Origin: JAAELZ01 sp965237485
GTDB taxonomy: Bacteria > Pseudomonadota > Gammaproteobacteria > Arenicellales > Poriferihabitantaceae
NCBI GenBank assembly: GCA_965237485.1
Contig: CBDEFQ010000009.1
Location: 682,001-746,000, forward strand
Direction of reading: 5' to 3'
Length of the DNA stretch: 64,000 nt
Part shown: in pieces, positions 18,903 through 29,346 of the stretch
How the letters are laid out: each line of letters begins with the position of its first letter
Position numbering within the stretch: the first letter of the stretch is position 1
Notes under the pieces: generated by a model
What the model was told of the DNA's origin: nothing
The model's database searches: none
What the model saw: only the letters and a program-made list of their open reading frames with translations
Program-made: the position numbers and the translations under genes

Positions 18903-20513
18903 GTGTTTTCTACTGCTAACATCACCATGCAATTTGGCCCTAAGCCTTTGTTTGAGGATATATCCGTTAAGTTCTCTGAAGGCATGCGTTATGGGCTAAT
19001 TGGCGCCAACGGTTCTGGAAAATCTACATTCATGAAAATATTGGGCGGAGATCTAGAGTCAAGCCAAGGATCAGTAGTAACCACTGATAATGAGAGAATG
19101 GGGAAATTGCGCCAAGACCAATTTGCCTATGAGAAATTAAAGGTTATCGATGTAGTTATTATGGGCAACCAAGCCCTTTCGAAAGTTAAGCTTGAGCGCG
19201 AACGCATCTACGCACTGCCCGAGATGTCTGAAGAGGAAGGCATGAAAGTAGCTGACCTTGAAGTTGAATTTGGGGAAATGGACGGTTATACAGCCGAATC
19301 ACGTGCTGGTGAGTTACTACTGGGCTTGGAAATACCTGAGTCAGCGCATTTTGGGCCGATGAGCGAAATACCTCCCAGTTTGAAACTGCGTGTATTACTG
19401 GCACAAGCATTGTTCTCGGACCCAGATATTTTGTTATTAGATGAGCCGACTAATAACCTCGATATCAATACTATTCGCTGGTTAGAAAACGTGCTTAATC
19501 AACGTTCAAGCACCATGATCATTATCTCGCATGACCGCCATTTTTTAAATTCAGTATGCACGCATATGGCGGATTTAGACTACGGCGAACTGCGCATCTT
19601 CCCCGGCAATTATGACGAATACATGCTCGCAGCAACTCAAGCAAGAGCCAGATTAATTGCCGACAACGACAAGAAAAAATCGCAAATCGCCGAATTACAA
19701 CAGTTTGTTGCACGCTTTTCCGCCAACGCCTCAAAAGCTAAACAAGCCACATCTCGAGCACGTCGTATTGACAAAATTGAACTGGCAGAAGTTAAAGCCT
19801 CTAGCCGAGTGAACCCGTTTATTCGTTTTGAACAAGACAAGAAGCTGCATCGCCAAGCCGTAACCATCGAAAACCTTAGTCAGCACTACGACGTAAATGC
19901 ACCTCTTATCGAAGGCTTAAACCTGATGGTAGAAGCCGGTGAACGCATCGCGATTATCGGCCAAAATGGGATAGGTAAAACCACCTTACTAGAGACGTTA
20001 GTAGGTAACAAAGAACCGAAGGCGGGAAGGATTAAATGGGCGGAGAATGCCGATATCGGCTACTACGCCCAGGATCATAGCCATGAATTCCCTGAGGACA
20101 TCACGCTGATGCAATGGATGGGTCAATACGTACCTCCGGGGTCGGACGAACAAGTGTTACGCGGGGCATTAGGGCGCATGCTTTTTTCTAAAGACGATAT
20201 CAAAAAGAAGGTAAGCGTTATATCTGGCGGAGAGCAAGGTCGCATGGTTTTTGGACGATTGATCCTGCAAAAGCCTAACGTCATGCTGATGGATGAACCA
20301 ACCAATCATTTGGACATGGAATCGATTGAATCATTGAATCTGGCATTGGAACAATACCCAGGCACGCTGATTTTCGTTAGCCATGATCGGCAGTTTGTCT
20401 CTTCGCTGGCGACGCAAATTATTGACATGCGTCCGCAGGGCATAACTCACTTTCACGGTAATTATGACGCCTACCTTGAAAGTCAGGGCGTAGGGGAATT
20501 TGCGTTATCATAA
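18903..20513 (+). CDS. ybiT: ABC-F family ATPase, YbiT type
   Basis: A 536-residue soluble protein with two ATP-binding cassettes and no membrane domain, as in ABC-F ribosome-associated factors. Walker A motifs are GANGSGKST (near residue 38) and GQNGIGKTT (near 355). Walker B is LLLDEPTNNLD and LMDEPTNHLD. The first signature motif is degenerate (IPPSLKLRVLLAQALF), which is usual for YbiT, while the second is SGGEQGR. The charged linker between the cassettes (FSANASKAKQATSRARRIDK) is typical. The start is GTG. Confidence 0.92.
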   Translation: MFSTANITMQFGPKPLFEDISVKFSEGMRYGLIGANGSGKSTFMKILGGDLESSQGSVVTTDNERMGKLRQDQFAYEKLKVIDVVIMGNQALSKVKLERERIYALPEMSEEEGMKVADLEVEFGEMDGYTAESRAGELLLGLEIPESAHFGPMSEIPPSLKLRVLLAQALFSDPDILLLDEPTNNLDINTIRWLENVLNQRSSTMIIISHDRHFLNSVCTHMADLDYGELRIFPGNYDEYMLAATQARARLIADNDKKKSQIAELQQFVARFSANASKAKQATSRARRIDKIELAEVKASSRVNPFIRFEQDKKLHRQAVTIENLSQHYDVNAPLIEGLNLMVEAGERIAIIGQNGIGKTTLLETLVGNKEPKAGRIKWAENADIGYYAQDHSHEFPEDITLMQWMGQYVPPGSDEQVLRGALGRMLFSKDDIKKKVSVISGGEQGRMVFGRLILQKPNVMLMDEPTNHLDMESIESLNLALEQYPGTLIFVSHDRQFVSSLATQIIDMRPQGITHFHGNYDAYLESQGVGEFALS

Positions 20514-20649
20514 ATGGGTGTTGGCCATAGACTAAACTCAATTAGACAGCGCTTGTCGCGATCTTCTTATTTCAGTGCGCACGAGTGATAACGATACGCC
20601 TAAAACTCTATACACTGTTAGTAAACAACGCTAAAGACTAGACAATACA

Positions 20650-22041
20650 GTGGAGCTATCAGTACTAGACCTATTTAAAATTGGCATCGGCCCATCCAGC
20701 TCGCATACGGTTGGCCCCATGCTCGCGGCGTGGGAATTTGTTAGTTATCTAAAGGAAAACAAACAACTAACTAAGGTCAATGAACTTGAAATTGAGTTAT
20801 ACGGCTCGTTAGGCGCAACCGGGCGTGGCCACAATACCGACCGCGCTATCTTGCTTGGCCTACTGGGGCATCACCCGAAAGAAGTGGACCCCAAGTCTGC
20901 CTATCCACAAATAGACGCATTGCGAGCACGCCAGCAGTTATTACTCAATGGCAGTCACCGAATTGATTTTAACGCTGAACAGCAAATCTATTTTAAGCCT
21001 GAGATTCTGCTTGATCATCATGTTAACGCAATGAAGATAACCGCTTTAGGCGATGCAGGTGTCTTAATATACGAAGAAACTTATTACTCGACTGGCGGCG
21101 GGTTTATTGAAAACCACTCTGATATTAATAAAGATTCGGCGAACGCAAGTCACGACTTTAAGGCGCCTCCAAATCCCTTCTACACGGCGAATGAATTGTT
21201 GAAACTCTGCAACCAAAAAAAGCTGTCGATCAGCGATATAATGCTCGAAAATGAGTTGAGCTGGCGTGAAGAAAGCAGACTGATGGAACGACTAGATGGG
21301 GTTATGCAAGCAATGAGCGATTGCATTGACAATGGTATGATCACTGAGGGTATCTTGCCGGGCGGACTAAACGTAAAAAGGCGTGCCTCTAGTATTGCTC
21401 ATGCGGTGGCAGAAAAACAAAAAACTGCTGCAGAAGACCCGCTACAAGTGCTGGATTGGATCAACATCTGGGCCATGGCAGTAAACGAAGAGAACGCCAA
21501 TGGGCAGCGTATGGTAACGGCGCCTACAAACGGGGCGGCGGGCATCATTCCTGCAGTGCTTCGCTATTTTTTGAAGTACCATACAAAAAATGACCTTCAT
21601 GCGGGCAGGCGATTTTTATTAACTGCTGCCGCAATTGGAAAGCTTTGCAAAATTAATGGCTCTATCTCCGGTGCTGAGGTCGGCTGTCAAGGCGAAGTGG
21701 GTTCCGCTTGCGCGATGGCTGCAGCAGGCCTTGCAGAGGGCTTAGGCGGCACCCCAGAACAAGTAGAAAATGCGGCTGAAATTGCCATGGAACACCATCT
21801 TGGATTAACCTGCGACCCAATCGCGGGCTTGGTGCAGGTACCCTGTATCGAGCGTAACGCCATTGGGGCAGTGCATGCCATCGATTCAGCTCGCCTTGCC
21901 ATGGCAGGGGATGGTACCCATTTTGTTTCATTTGATAACGTTCTACAAACCATGCTAGAAACCGGCAGAGACATGCAAAACAAATATAAAGAAACGTCTA
22001 CTGGCGGCTTGGCGGTTACCGTTAACTTCCCCGAGTGTTAA
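20650..22041 (+). CDS. sdaA: L-serine dehydratase, iron-sulfur type
   Basis: 463 residues, the one-chain form with alpha and beta parts fused. It deaminates L-serine to pyruvate and ammonia using a 4Fe-4S cluster. The N-terminus GIGPSSSHTVGPM is the family hallmark. Candidate cluster cysteines are in AEVGCQGEVGSACAMAAAG and in GLTCDPIAGLVQVPC. The start is GTG at 20650. No regulator is adjacent, and the 136 bases upstream are shared with ybiT on the same strand. Confidence 0.95.
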   Translation: MELSVLDLFKIGIGPSSSHTVGPMLAAWEFVSYLKENKQLTKVNELEIELYGSLGATGRGHNTDRAILLGLLGHHPKEVDPKSAYPQIDALRARQQLLLNGSHRIDFNAEQQIYFKPEILLDHHVNAMKITALGDAGVLIYEETYYSTGGGFIENHSDINKDSANASHDFKAPPNPFYTANELLKLCNQKKLSISDIMLENELSWREESRLMERLDGVMQAMSDCIDNGMITEGILPGGLNVKRRASSIAHAVAEKQKTAAEDPLQVLDWINIWAMAVNEENANGQRMVTAPTNGAAGIIPAVLRYFLKYHTKNDLHAGRRFLLTAAAIGKLCKINGSISGAEVGCQGEVGSACAMAAAGLAEGLGGTPEQVENAAEIAMEHHLGLTCDPIAGLVQVPCIERNAIGAVHAIDSARLAMAGDGTHFVSFDNVLQTMLETGRDMQNKYKETSTGGLAVTVNFPEC

Positions 22042-22252
22042 GCCATTAACCATAAGGGCGAATTAGGCCCGATGAACCTTCTAGCTTTTTACCCCTCTAA
22101 GTTAAAGACGCACCTGAACAACAAGCCTGACCTACCTTTATTAAGAAGCGAACAGGCGGTGCTGTATATTCGTTTGAGTTAGCGTCTGAGATACCCATAC
22201 CTTAAACTACTTAGTGTAGTGTATTAATTAGATCTAGATTAACTGTTTTAGT

Positions 22253-23203
22253 ATGAACTTGATATTTTCAGACCCAGACCAAACGAGGCTACAAAATACC
22301 GGGCTGCATGACGATATAAGCCGATTAATAGCCAGTGCCAACCAAATCGTTTTAGGTAAAGAGAAGCAAATTAAACTCGTGTTAAGTGCACTATTTGCTG
22401 GAAGTCACGTACTTCTTAATGACCTGCCTGGCGTTGGGAAAACCACCTTGGCACTGGCTATTGCTAAATTATCAGGCTTAGATTACCAACGCGTGCAATT
22501 TACCAGTGACTTACTGCCTGCGGACATTACGGGTGTCTCAATTTTTGATCCAGCGCAACAAGAGTTTAAATTTCATAAAGGGCCCATTTTTGCTGGTCTA
22601 GTGCTAATTGACGAGATAAACAGGGCCACTCCAAAGGCGCAAAGTGCGCTGCTAGAATGTATGGAGGAGAGGCAAGTGTCGGTAGATGGGCAAACCTTTG
22701 CTCTACCCGAACCCTTTTTTGTGATTGCCACACAAAACCCCAAGGAACAAATTGGTACGTATTCCTTGCCTGAATCTCAACTTGATCGCTTCGCAATGCA
22801 AATACAGTTGGGGTACCCGGATAGTGACTCAGAGCGCACTATGCTCACCAACGGTGACCCAAGGGCAAAATTAAGTGAATTTGCTCCATTACTTGATTCA
22901 CAAAAACTTAGCACTATTGCGGGCATCGTAAAGCAATGCTATTGCGCTGAGTCAATATTAGATTACCTACAATCCTTGGTTGCCTATACTCGAGCGCATC
23001 AAGAAATTAGCATTGGTTACTCACCGCGTGCGGCCTTATCATTACTAAATTGTGCTAAGGCATGGGCAGTAGTAGACGGTCGAGACAATGTTATACCCGA
23101 AGACATTCAAGCCGTACTTCCCTCGACCACCCACCACTTATCTTCTAGCCGAACAAGCTCAACTTTAGCGCAAGAAATTTTGAGTTCGGTACCCATTTTA
23201 TAA
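22253..23203 (+). CDS. MoxR-family AAA+ ATPase
   Basis: 316 residues with Walker A in NDLPGVGKTTLA (about residue 60), Walker B in VLIDEINRATPKAQSALLE and a sensor ATQNPKEQIGTYSLPESQLDRF. MoxR proteins act as chaperone-like ATPases on neighbouring DUF58 or VWA proteins. It is the first gene of a three-gene set with a DUF58 protein (13 bases on) and a transglutaminase, a conserved arrangement in gammaproteobacteria. The 211 bases before it hold no gene and no promoter I can defend. Confidence 0.93.
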   Translation: MNLIFSDPDQTRLQNTGLHDDISRLIASANQIVLGKEKQIKLVLSALFAGSHVLLNDLPGVGKTTLALAIAKLSGLDYQRVQFTSDLLPADITGVSIFDPAQQEFKFHKGPIFAGLVLIDEINRATPKAQSALLECMEERQVSVDGQTFALPEPFFVIATQNPKEQIGTYSLPESQLDRFAMQIQLGYPDSDSERTMLTNGDPRAKLSEFAPLLDSQKLSTIAGIVKQCYCAESILDYLQSLVAYTRAHQEISIGYSPRAALSLLNCAKAWAVVDGRDNVIPEDIQAVLPSTTHHLSSSRTSSTLAQEILSSVPIL

Positions 23204-23215
23204 GCTCCTCAGCCG

Positions 23216-24184
23216 ATGCAATTTTTGCCTAGTAGACCTTATTTTATGTCGCTTGGCCGCGCTGCCCAGCTTGACCTTCGCGACAACAAGATCACCTTAA
23301 CCAGAAAGAAAATATATATTTTGCCCACCCGCTACGGCCTTATGTTTGGCATTATGGTCATGGCAATGGTGATCGGGGCTAATAACTACAGCTCGAATTT
23401 CGGGTTTATGCTCGCTTATATCTTAGCAGGCATCGGCCTATCCGCCATGCTACAAAACTGGCGCAATCTGCATGGACTGGAGGTTTCAACTGGTCAAAGT
23501 ACAAATGTTTTTGCTGGTGATAGGGCCCAGTTTCAATTGCTGCTGCACAACAATCTTGCAAAGCGGCGGGGTGCAATAGCATGCAAGTACGACGATATCG
23601 AATCGTCGTTAGATTTAGAGGCCAATTCCAAACAGAGTTTATGCTTTTGGGCAAAAGCACCTAAGCGAGGCCCACTAAAAATTAGTCGCATCAAACTTTT
23701 CACCCGTTACCCGATGGGTTTGTTTTATGCGTGGTCATATCTAGAAACTAAGCAATCTTGTTTAGTCTACCCAAGGCCCAGCACTGCGCCCTCAAACATA
23801 AATAGGCACGGCGGCGAATCTACTGATTCAACACTTTTATCGGGGGAAGAACCGATTGATTACAAAGGGCATAGAGAATTTATGCAAGGCGATAACATGA
23901 AGCATGTTGACTGGAAGGCTTATGCGCGAAAGAGCACAGAATTGATGCCGACCTTGGTGAAAGAATTTGCGCAAGAACAAAACGAAAAGATTTGGCTACG
24001 TTGGGATCAGCAGAGCAACATCCCGAAAGAAACACAACTAAGCGAATTGTGCGCTAGCGTTTTGCAAATGTCGATGGCACAACATGAATATGGCTTACAA
24101 TTACCCCAAGAAACGATTAGCCCTGCTAGAGGTGAGCAACATAAAATTCGTTGTCTCTCGGCCTTGGCTATGTTTGAAAATTAA
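23216..24184 (+). CDS. DUF58 domain-containing membrane protein
   Basis: 322 residues. Two membrane helices lie near residues 42-80 (LMFGIMVMAMVIGANNYSS, then FMLAYILAGIGLSAML). The DUF58 core has the motif DYKGHREFMQGDNMKHVDWK followed by AYARKSTELMPTLVKEF. It sits 13 bases after moxR and 7 bases before the transglutaminase gene, so the three are surely co-transcribed. The role is unproven; the family is linked to envelope processes. Confidence 0.9.
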   Translation: MQFLPSRPYFMSLGRAAQLDLRDNKITLTRKKIYILPTRYGLMFGIMVMAMVIGANNYSSNFGFMLAYILAGIGLSAMLQNWRNLHGLEVSTGQSTNVFAGDRAQFQLLLHNNLAKRRGAIACKYDDIESSLDLEANSKQSLCFWAKAPKRGPLKISRIKLFTRYPMGLFYAWSYLETKQSCLVYPRPSTAPSNINRHGGESTDSTLLSGEEPIDYKGHREFMQGDNMKHVDWKAYARKSTELMPTLVKEFAQEQNEKIWLRWDQQSNIPKETQLSELCASVLQMSMAQHEYGLQLPQETISPARGEQHKIRCLSALAMFEN

Positions 24185-24190
24185 CCCCCG

Positions 24191-26188
24191 ATGAGAAAAT
24201 CAGTTCAAGGGTTAGAACATCAACGGCTTAATCCTAGGCTTATTGCGACCACTGTGGCCCTGCTAATCATTGCCTGCGCTCCACATTTTGGCTTAGTGGG
24301 GTTGCCCATAGCGGGGTTGTTTGGTTTTTGTGCAGTGCTACGTCTTGCAGCCATTAAAGGAGCAGATGCAATTCTTAGGCGGCTAGTTATTTGGCCTTTC
24401 GCGCTTTGCTCTCTAGCAATGTGTATTTATTTATACGGTCCGCCGTTGGGGCGCGATCCAGGAATCGCATTTTTGGTTACGATGGTCGGCCTAAAAATAC
24501 TCGAATTAAACACGCGTCGAGACTTACGAGTTGCAGTTTTATTGGGCTATTTCTTGCTAATGTCTTACTTGTTGTTTGAACATCAGCTCGTTTTTGTCTG
24601 CGGCTTACTCGTTCTATTGCTGGTGTTCACTTGGTTACTGATTCAAATCAGCCACGTAGACGCGCAGTTTCAGGCACTAGCTGACTTAAAAACGATGACC
24701 AAGGTATTACTGCAAGCACTGCCTTTTGCATTGGTCTTATTTTTCTTTTTGCCTCGGCTCAGTGGTGCCTTGTGGCTCATTCAAACCAAAGGCGGCAGCG
24801 CAGTAACAGGGCAGACTGAAACCTTACAAATGGGTTCATTGAGCGAGCTTTCATTATCAGAGGAAATTGCTTTCACCGTGCGATTTAAAGACAACCATAT
24901 TCCCCCCGCTAATCAGCGCTATTGGCGCGGCAATGTTTTTTGGGACACCGATGGGCGAAATTGGGTACGCGGGGAAGAGATGCAATACGCGAAGCCTTTG
25001 ATAAAACCGGTCGGCGAAATGTATGAGTACGAAATTGAGCTGCAGCCCAGTAATCAAAATTGGCTGTTCACACTTGATGCACCTACACGCGCTCCACAAA
25101 ACGCCGTATTGCGCGCTGATTTTCGAGCAACACATCATGAAAAAATAACCCAGACTTATAGATATAGCGCACAATCCTATGCCGAATATAAGCTACTACA
25201 GTTAACCGCCCAACAAGAACAACGTGGCCTAGCGCTTACAAGTAACAGCGTAACGCCAAGAATAACTGAGTTCTTAGAACGATTAAGTAAACAAAGCGTA
25301 AGTGACTCAGAATTAGTTGCTAGCGTACTACAGCATTTTAACCAACAAGACTTTTACTATAGCCTGTCACCCCCTTTGTTAGGCTCAAGCCAACCCGTAG
25401 ATGAGTTTCTATTTGAAACCAGGTCTGGATTTTGCGAGCACTACGCCAGTGCCTTTGTAACTTTAATGAGAGCGGCTAATATTCCGTCAAGAATTGTGGT
25501 GGGCTATTTGGGCGGCGAGCACAACCCGTTGGCCGATCAGATAGTTGTTCGTCAGTCTGATTCCCACGCTTGGGCTGAGATCTGGCTTGAAGGTAATGGA
25601 TGGACGCGAATAGACCCAACCGCTGCTGTCGCACCTGAGCGCATAGAAAAGGCGATCGATATCGAAGCGAGCCTCGACGGGCGGATTCGTTTCTTGAGTG
25701 CACAACTTTCAGGAGCGAGTTGGTTGTTTCGCGAAATCAGATGGATAGGGCAAGCCGCCAAAGCCAATTGGAACCGATGGTTTATCCATTACAACAACGA
25801 TAAGCAGCAATCACTACTCAAAAAGTTAAGATTGCAGCAGTTAAGCGTGCAATCTATTACTTTGCTAGCGTTCACATTCGGGCTTATCTGCTTAAACCTG
25901 ACGGCGTTGCTATTTTTCTTTAGAGACAAAGCAAAAACGCCTCAGCTAGATAGAATTTACGCTTTATTTTGTAAAAAAATGGAAAAAAATGGTTATAATC
26001 GTCCTTTACACCAAGGCCCTAAGGATTTTTATGAGACCTGTAGCACTGCTTACCCTAGTCTATCGTCGCTACTTTCAGAAATAGCTCAGCACTATATCGA
26101 ACTCAAATACGGTGCCCCCAGACCCAATCATAAAGATAAACTAAAAGCCTTAAGAACGATGGTCAAACAGCTTAAAATCAAAGCTTAA
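24191..26188 (+). CDS. Transglutaminase-like membrane protein, TgpA/DUF3488 type
   Basis: 665 residues. An N-terminal block of about six helices (residues 15-190) is the DUF3488 region. A periplasmic transglutaminase domain follows with a complete Cys-His-Asp triad: SGFCEHYAS, SDSHAWAEIW and WTRIDPTAA. One more helix is seen near residue 555, then a cytoplasmic DUF4129-like tail. TgpA of Pseudomonas has this architecture and is essential for growth there. It closes the moxR/DUF58 operon. Confidence 0.92.
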   Translation: MRKSVQGLEHQRLNPRLIATTVALLIIACAPHFGLVGLPIAGLFGFCAVLRLAAIKGADAILRRLVIWPFALCSLAMCIYLYGPPLGRDPGIAFLVTMVGLKILELNTRRDLRVAVLLGYFLLMSYLLFEHQLVFVCGLLVLLLVFTWLLIQISHVDAQFQALADLKTMTKVLLQALPFALVLFFFLPRLSGALWLIQTKGGSAVTGQTETLQMGSLSELSLSEEIAFTVRFKDNHIPPANQRYWRGNVFWDTDGRNWVRGEEMQYAKPLIKPVGEMYEYEIELQPSNQNWLFTLDAPTRAPQNAVLRADFRATHHEKITQTYRYSAQSYAEYKLLQLTAQQEQRGLALTSNSVTPRITEFLERLSKQSVSDSELVASVLQHFNQQDFYYSLSPPLLGSSQPVDEFLFETRSGFCEHYASAFVTLMRAANIPSRIVVGYLGGEHNPLADQIVVRQSDSHAWAEIWLEGNGWTRIDPTAAVAPERIEKAIDIEASLDGRIRFLSAQLSGASWLFREIRWIGQAAKANWNRWFIHYNNDKQQSLLKKLRLQQLSVQSITLLAFTFGLICLNLTALLFFFRDKAKTPQLDRIYALFCKKMEKNGYNRPLHQGPKDFYETCSTAYPSLSSLLSEIAQHYIELKYGAPRPNHKDKLKALRTMVKQLKIKA

Positions 26189-26215
26189 TGTCATACCTTT
26201 TCAAACCACCTAACG

Positions 26216-26443
26216 ATGAATAGACCACGCACGCGTCGACGTGCCCGACCTGAGCGAGAATGGGATACCAGTGTGCCCTCTCCCTGTGTTTCGGTATGCA
26301 CTTATGGCGGAGATGGATTTTGTGAGGGTTGCATGAGAAATGCCGATGAAATACGCGAGTGGATGATCATGACTCGCAAGCAGAAATTAGAAGTTTTAAA
26401 CGCCGCCGAACAACGCAAAGACGATCTGTTTGGCACTCTGTAA
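26216..26443 (+). CDS. DUF1289 domain protein
   Basis: A 75-residue protein with the DUF1289 pattern PSPCVSVCTYGGDGFCEGC, four cysteines that could bind a metal or a cluster, followed by REWMIMTRKQKLEVL. The N-terminus is rich in arginine. It starts 28 bases after the transglutaminase gene and may share its transcript. The function of the family is unknown. Confidence 0.85.
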   Translation: MNRPRTRRRARPEREWDTSVPSPCVSVCTYGGDGFCEGCMRNADEIREWMIMTRKQKLEVLNAAEQRKDDLFGTL

Positions 26444-26550
26444 TAACGTCAAGTATCAGGCAACAAAGCTCAATTGGCAAATGACTATTTCATCAACAAA
26501 AAAGATGTGATAAATTGCAAAGCTATCAAATTACGTTTAAAAGCATAACC

Positions 26551-27098
26551 ATGATTGCTAACTCATCCCGCCTAAGGGTGCTTACTAGGTCTGCCCTACT
26601 TGTGGTTTACCTTAGTCTCACATTTGGTTGCATTAGCGCAAAGGTCGCCCCCCTCCACCTAGCCAAAACGAATTGTTAGTTCAAGCCTTTACCAACAATG
26701 ATATGAATGCAGAGGAAATCGCGCGTGGTGTTGTGGTATATCTACCTAGTGTAATGTTCATTCTGGGTAGCGCAGAAATTTCAGTGGAGTCACAAGGAAA
26801 AGTCCAATTTGTCGCGCAAATTGCCAATACGCAAGACGTGAAGGAAAGACATATCCTCGTAGAGGGGCATACCGATTCCAAAGGCACTGAGGCATTTAAT
26901 ATGCGTTTATCTGAAGAACGTGCGTACGCTGTAGCGAACGCAATATATGGATATGGTGTGGACCCCGATAGAACGCAAATCAATTGGTTTGGCGAATCTA
27001 AGCCATTGCTGCCGAATGAACTCAGTGATGGTAGCGATAATCCGCAAGGGCGCGCTACCAATCGACGGGTAGAGCTTATTTTTCTTAACAACAATTAA
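26551..27098 (+). pseudogene. OmpA-family lipoprotein, frameshifted at a C tract
   Basis: The ATG at 26551 starts a lipoprotein-like signal (hydrophobic segment ALLVVYLSLTFGC). The frame then runs out at a TAG near 26677. The rest, from about 26655, reads PPPPSQNELLVQAF and then an OmpA-like peptidoglycan-binding domain with VEGHTDSKGTEAFNMRLSEER and GRATNRRVELIF. Adding one C to the six-C run near 26650 restores one continuous frame (V-A-P-P-P-P-S-Q). Either a mutation, phase-variable slippage or an assembly error is possible. Confidence 0.75.
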
Positions 27099-27139
27099 TT
27101 TGCGTTGAGAACTCTATAGACCTATGGAACTTAGCTCAA

Positions 27140-28167
27140 TTGCTGTCACTGAATAATCTTATCAAAAACCCGCTACCCAACTGGCTTGTTGGGCTATTAC
27201 TAGCATCTATCTTTGCCCATACGACTGCAATCAACGCTAGTGAAAGTAAACAAATTCTGTATATAGAATCTTGTCGTCAAGGACTAAACTGGACAGAGGG
27301 AATTAAACTTGGCATTGAAAGTCGGCTTGTAATTGACGATGCTCAAATCGCTTACCATTATATGGATGCGGGAAATAATCGATCTGAAGAACAAATACAA
27401 ACCGCAGTCCAATCTGCACTCGAACGTATTGACGAACTACAACCAGACGCAGTAATCGTATGTGACGATTTTGCGGTTAAGAATGTGTTGGTTCAGCATT
27501 TCAAAGACAAGCGGCTACCCTTTGTATTTTGTGGCGTTAACTGGGATGCAAGTAAATATGGCCTACCGACAAGTAACAGCACTGGAATAATAGAAGCCAC
27601 GCACATCACCGCTGTGGTCGATTTGCTAAAAACCATGTCGGAGGTAGCAAACTAGGAATATTGGCCCCAGACTCTATGTCAGCACGTATTTCCTACGATC
27701 ATTATCAAGGCGCTTTAGGCATTAAAGTTGATCAAGCCTATTTTGTTAGTAATGTAGATGAATGGGAAACCGCGCTAAAACAACTTCAAGATCAAGTCGA
27801 CTATATTTATATAGAAAATCCCGAGGCACTTCATGGCTGGGAACTCGAACGAGCTAAGCGGTTTGTCAACGATAATGGCGCCGTACCGATAGGGTCTAAT
27901 TATGAATGGTTAGCATCCTTGTCACTGTTCACTATAAGCAACATCCCCCAGGAGCAAGGATGGTGGGCTACACAGATGGCAACAGAAATATTAGCGGGCA
28001 GAAAACCTTCTAACATTGCTATAGTGAAAAACAAAGAAGGCAAGTTGCTCACAAACTTGAGATTAGCCAATAAACTGGGAATTCGGTTATCCACTGATAT
28101 TTTGCAAACTGCTCAAATCGTGGAAATTGAAGATGATCATGCGGACAACGTTAAGCTCAGTGCCTAG
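27140..28167 (+). pseudogene. Periplasmic substrate-binding protein (ABC_sub_bind type), frameshifted
   Basis: A TTG start at 27140 gives a leader with the hydrophobic segment WLVGLLLASIFAHTTA, then a two-lobe periplasmic binding fold (ILYIESCRQGLNWTEG, PDAVIVCDDFAVKNVL). The frame stops at 27653 in a place where one extra base gives GGSKLGILAPDS and continuity with the second part (27661-28167, including DYIYIENPEALHGW and ATQMATEILAGRKPSNI). Such proteins often serve as sensor partners of membrane kinases, and a broken hybrid kinase follows downstream. Confidence 0.7.
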
Positions 28168-28323
28168 GATTCTTTCATGGAGAGCGCAGCGTAACTCACG
28201 ATTTTAGTTTGATATTTTCGAAGCACTCATTTTTTGAGCTATATTTGCCCAGTTTCGCGTATTCGATCATCATTTAGTCACTATTTTATCAATTCGAGCA
28301 CCTAAGCCATATTAAAGGCACAA

Positions 28324-29346
28324 CTATCCAGCATAGTGCCAATCAGGCAAGCCATACAAGCTTAAGAACTTAGCACCTTTACGGATATTCGCTGCCATCG
28401 CCGCTAGGCCGTAAACAGTCTGGTTCTTCGCTAGCCCCATGAACCGAGTGCGAGCTAAACCATAATGCTGCTTGTAAGTCGCAAAGAGCCGTTCGCCACC
28501 TGCTCGCGTTACCGCAATAACTGCATTACGGGTACGGTCTGCATCTGACAACGGATTACCTCGATAGCCCTTGCGTTGAACCTGATCATCAATTCCAAGT
28601 TGCTCCAGTTTATCTCGCGTCTCCTCAGAACTATACGCCGCATCAGCATATAGGGCAGTCTCATCGCCCAACAGCAATTCATCGCGCAGTTGGCTGTCAT
28701 GAACATGCCCTGGCGTCACATTCTAGTGCTGAACAAACCCATCCTCATCAACTCCCGTATGCACTGAGTAGCCATAGGTAGACTTCTTTCGACCTCGGCT
28801 GTCATTTTTGACATGCCAGCTCGCTTCAGGGTCTCGCTTAGGCGTCCCATCTTTGCCGTTACCATTTCCAGAACGAGCCGCTTCTATAGGTGTTGCATCT
28901 ATAATGTTGATGCGCCCCTTGCTCATAATAATGTTCTTCGCTTCAAGTTGACGATTGATCTCACCTAGCAAGCGATCCCACAGTTCGTGCTCCATTAACT
29001 GGTTACGAAAGCACCCAAGGGTCGAAGCTTCAGGTACATCGCCGCCTAACTCAAAGTGGCAAAACTTACGAAACAATAAATCTCTAAATAAGCACTGTGC
29101 TAACTCCCTATCCGACAGTTCATACCAAATTCCCAGCATCAAGCTGCGGAACAAACTAAGTAATGGATAACTAGGGCGGCCAGTAGTGCCAGCATAAATA
29201 GATGAAAGCAGTGTCTCTATTTCGCTCCAATCTAATAGTGCTTCTGTATCATCAAGACTATGCAGAATTGGATGATCCAAATCTGATCTTGATACTAATA
29301 AATCTCGTTGGGTGGCGAATGGTTTTTGCATGCCTAATTTTAACAA
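28324..29346 (-). pseudogene. IS5-family transposase with an in-frame amber codon
   Basis: Two stretches in the same frame (29346-28723 and 28719-28324) are separated by a single TAG at 28722-28720. A Gln codon is expected there (FVQH-stop-NVTPGHVHDS). The first part has DUF772-like sequence (RPSYPLLSLFRSLMLGIWY) and the first catalytic Asp in INIIDATPIEA. The second has ALYADAAYSSEETRDKL and the final helix LARTRFMGLAKNQTVYG. One point mutation has inactivated this IS5/IS1182-like transposase. I could not fix the ends of the element; the 156 bases to its left (28168-28323) probably belong to it. Confidence 0.75.

Noticed and set aside
20514..20649. Riboswitch or attenuator upstream of sdaA
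   Set aside because: I found no convincing paired structure or terminator in these 136 bases.
26681..27094. 137-residue minus-strand frame opposite the OmpA domain
   Set aside because: The plus strand encodes a clear OmpA domain; the antisense frame has no signature and no ribosome site.
28720..28722. Amber codon in the IS5-type gene read as an amino acid (recoding)
   Set aside because: CAG to TAG is a single common mutation in a decaying IS, and other genes in the window use TAG as a normal stop.
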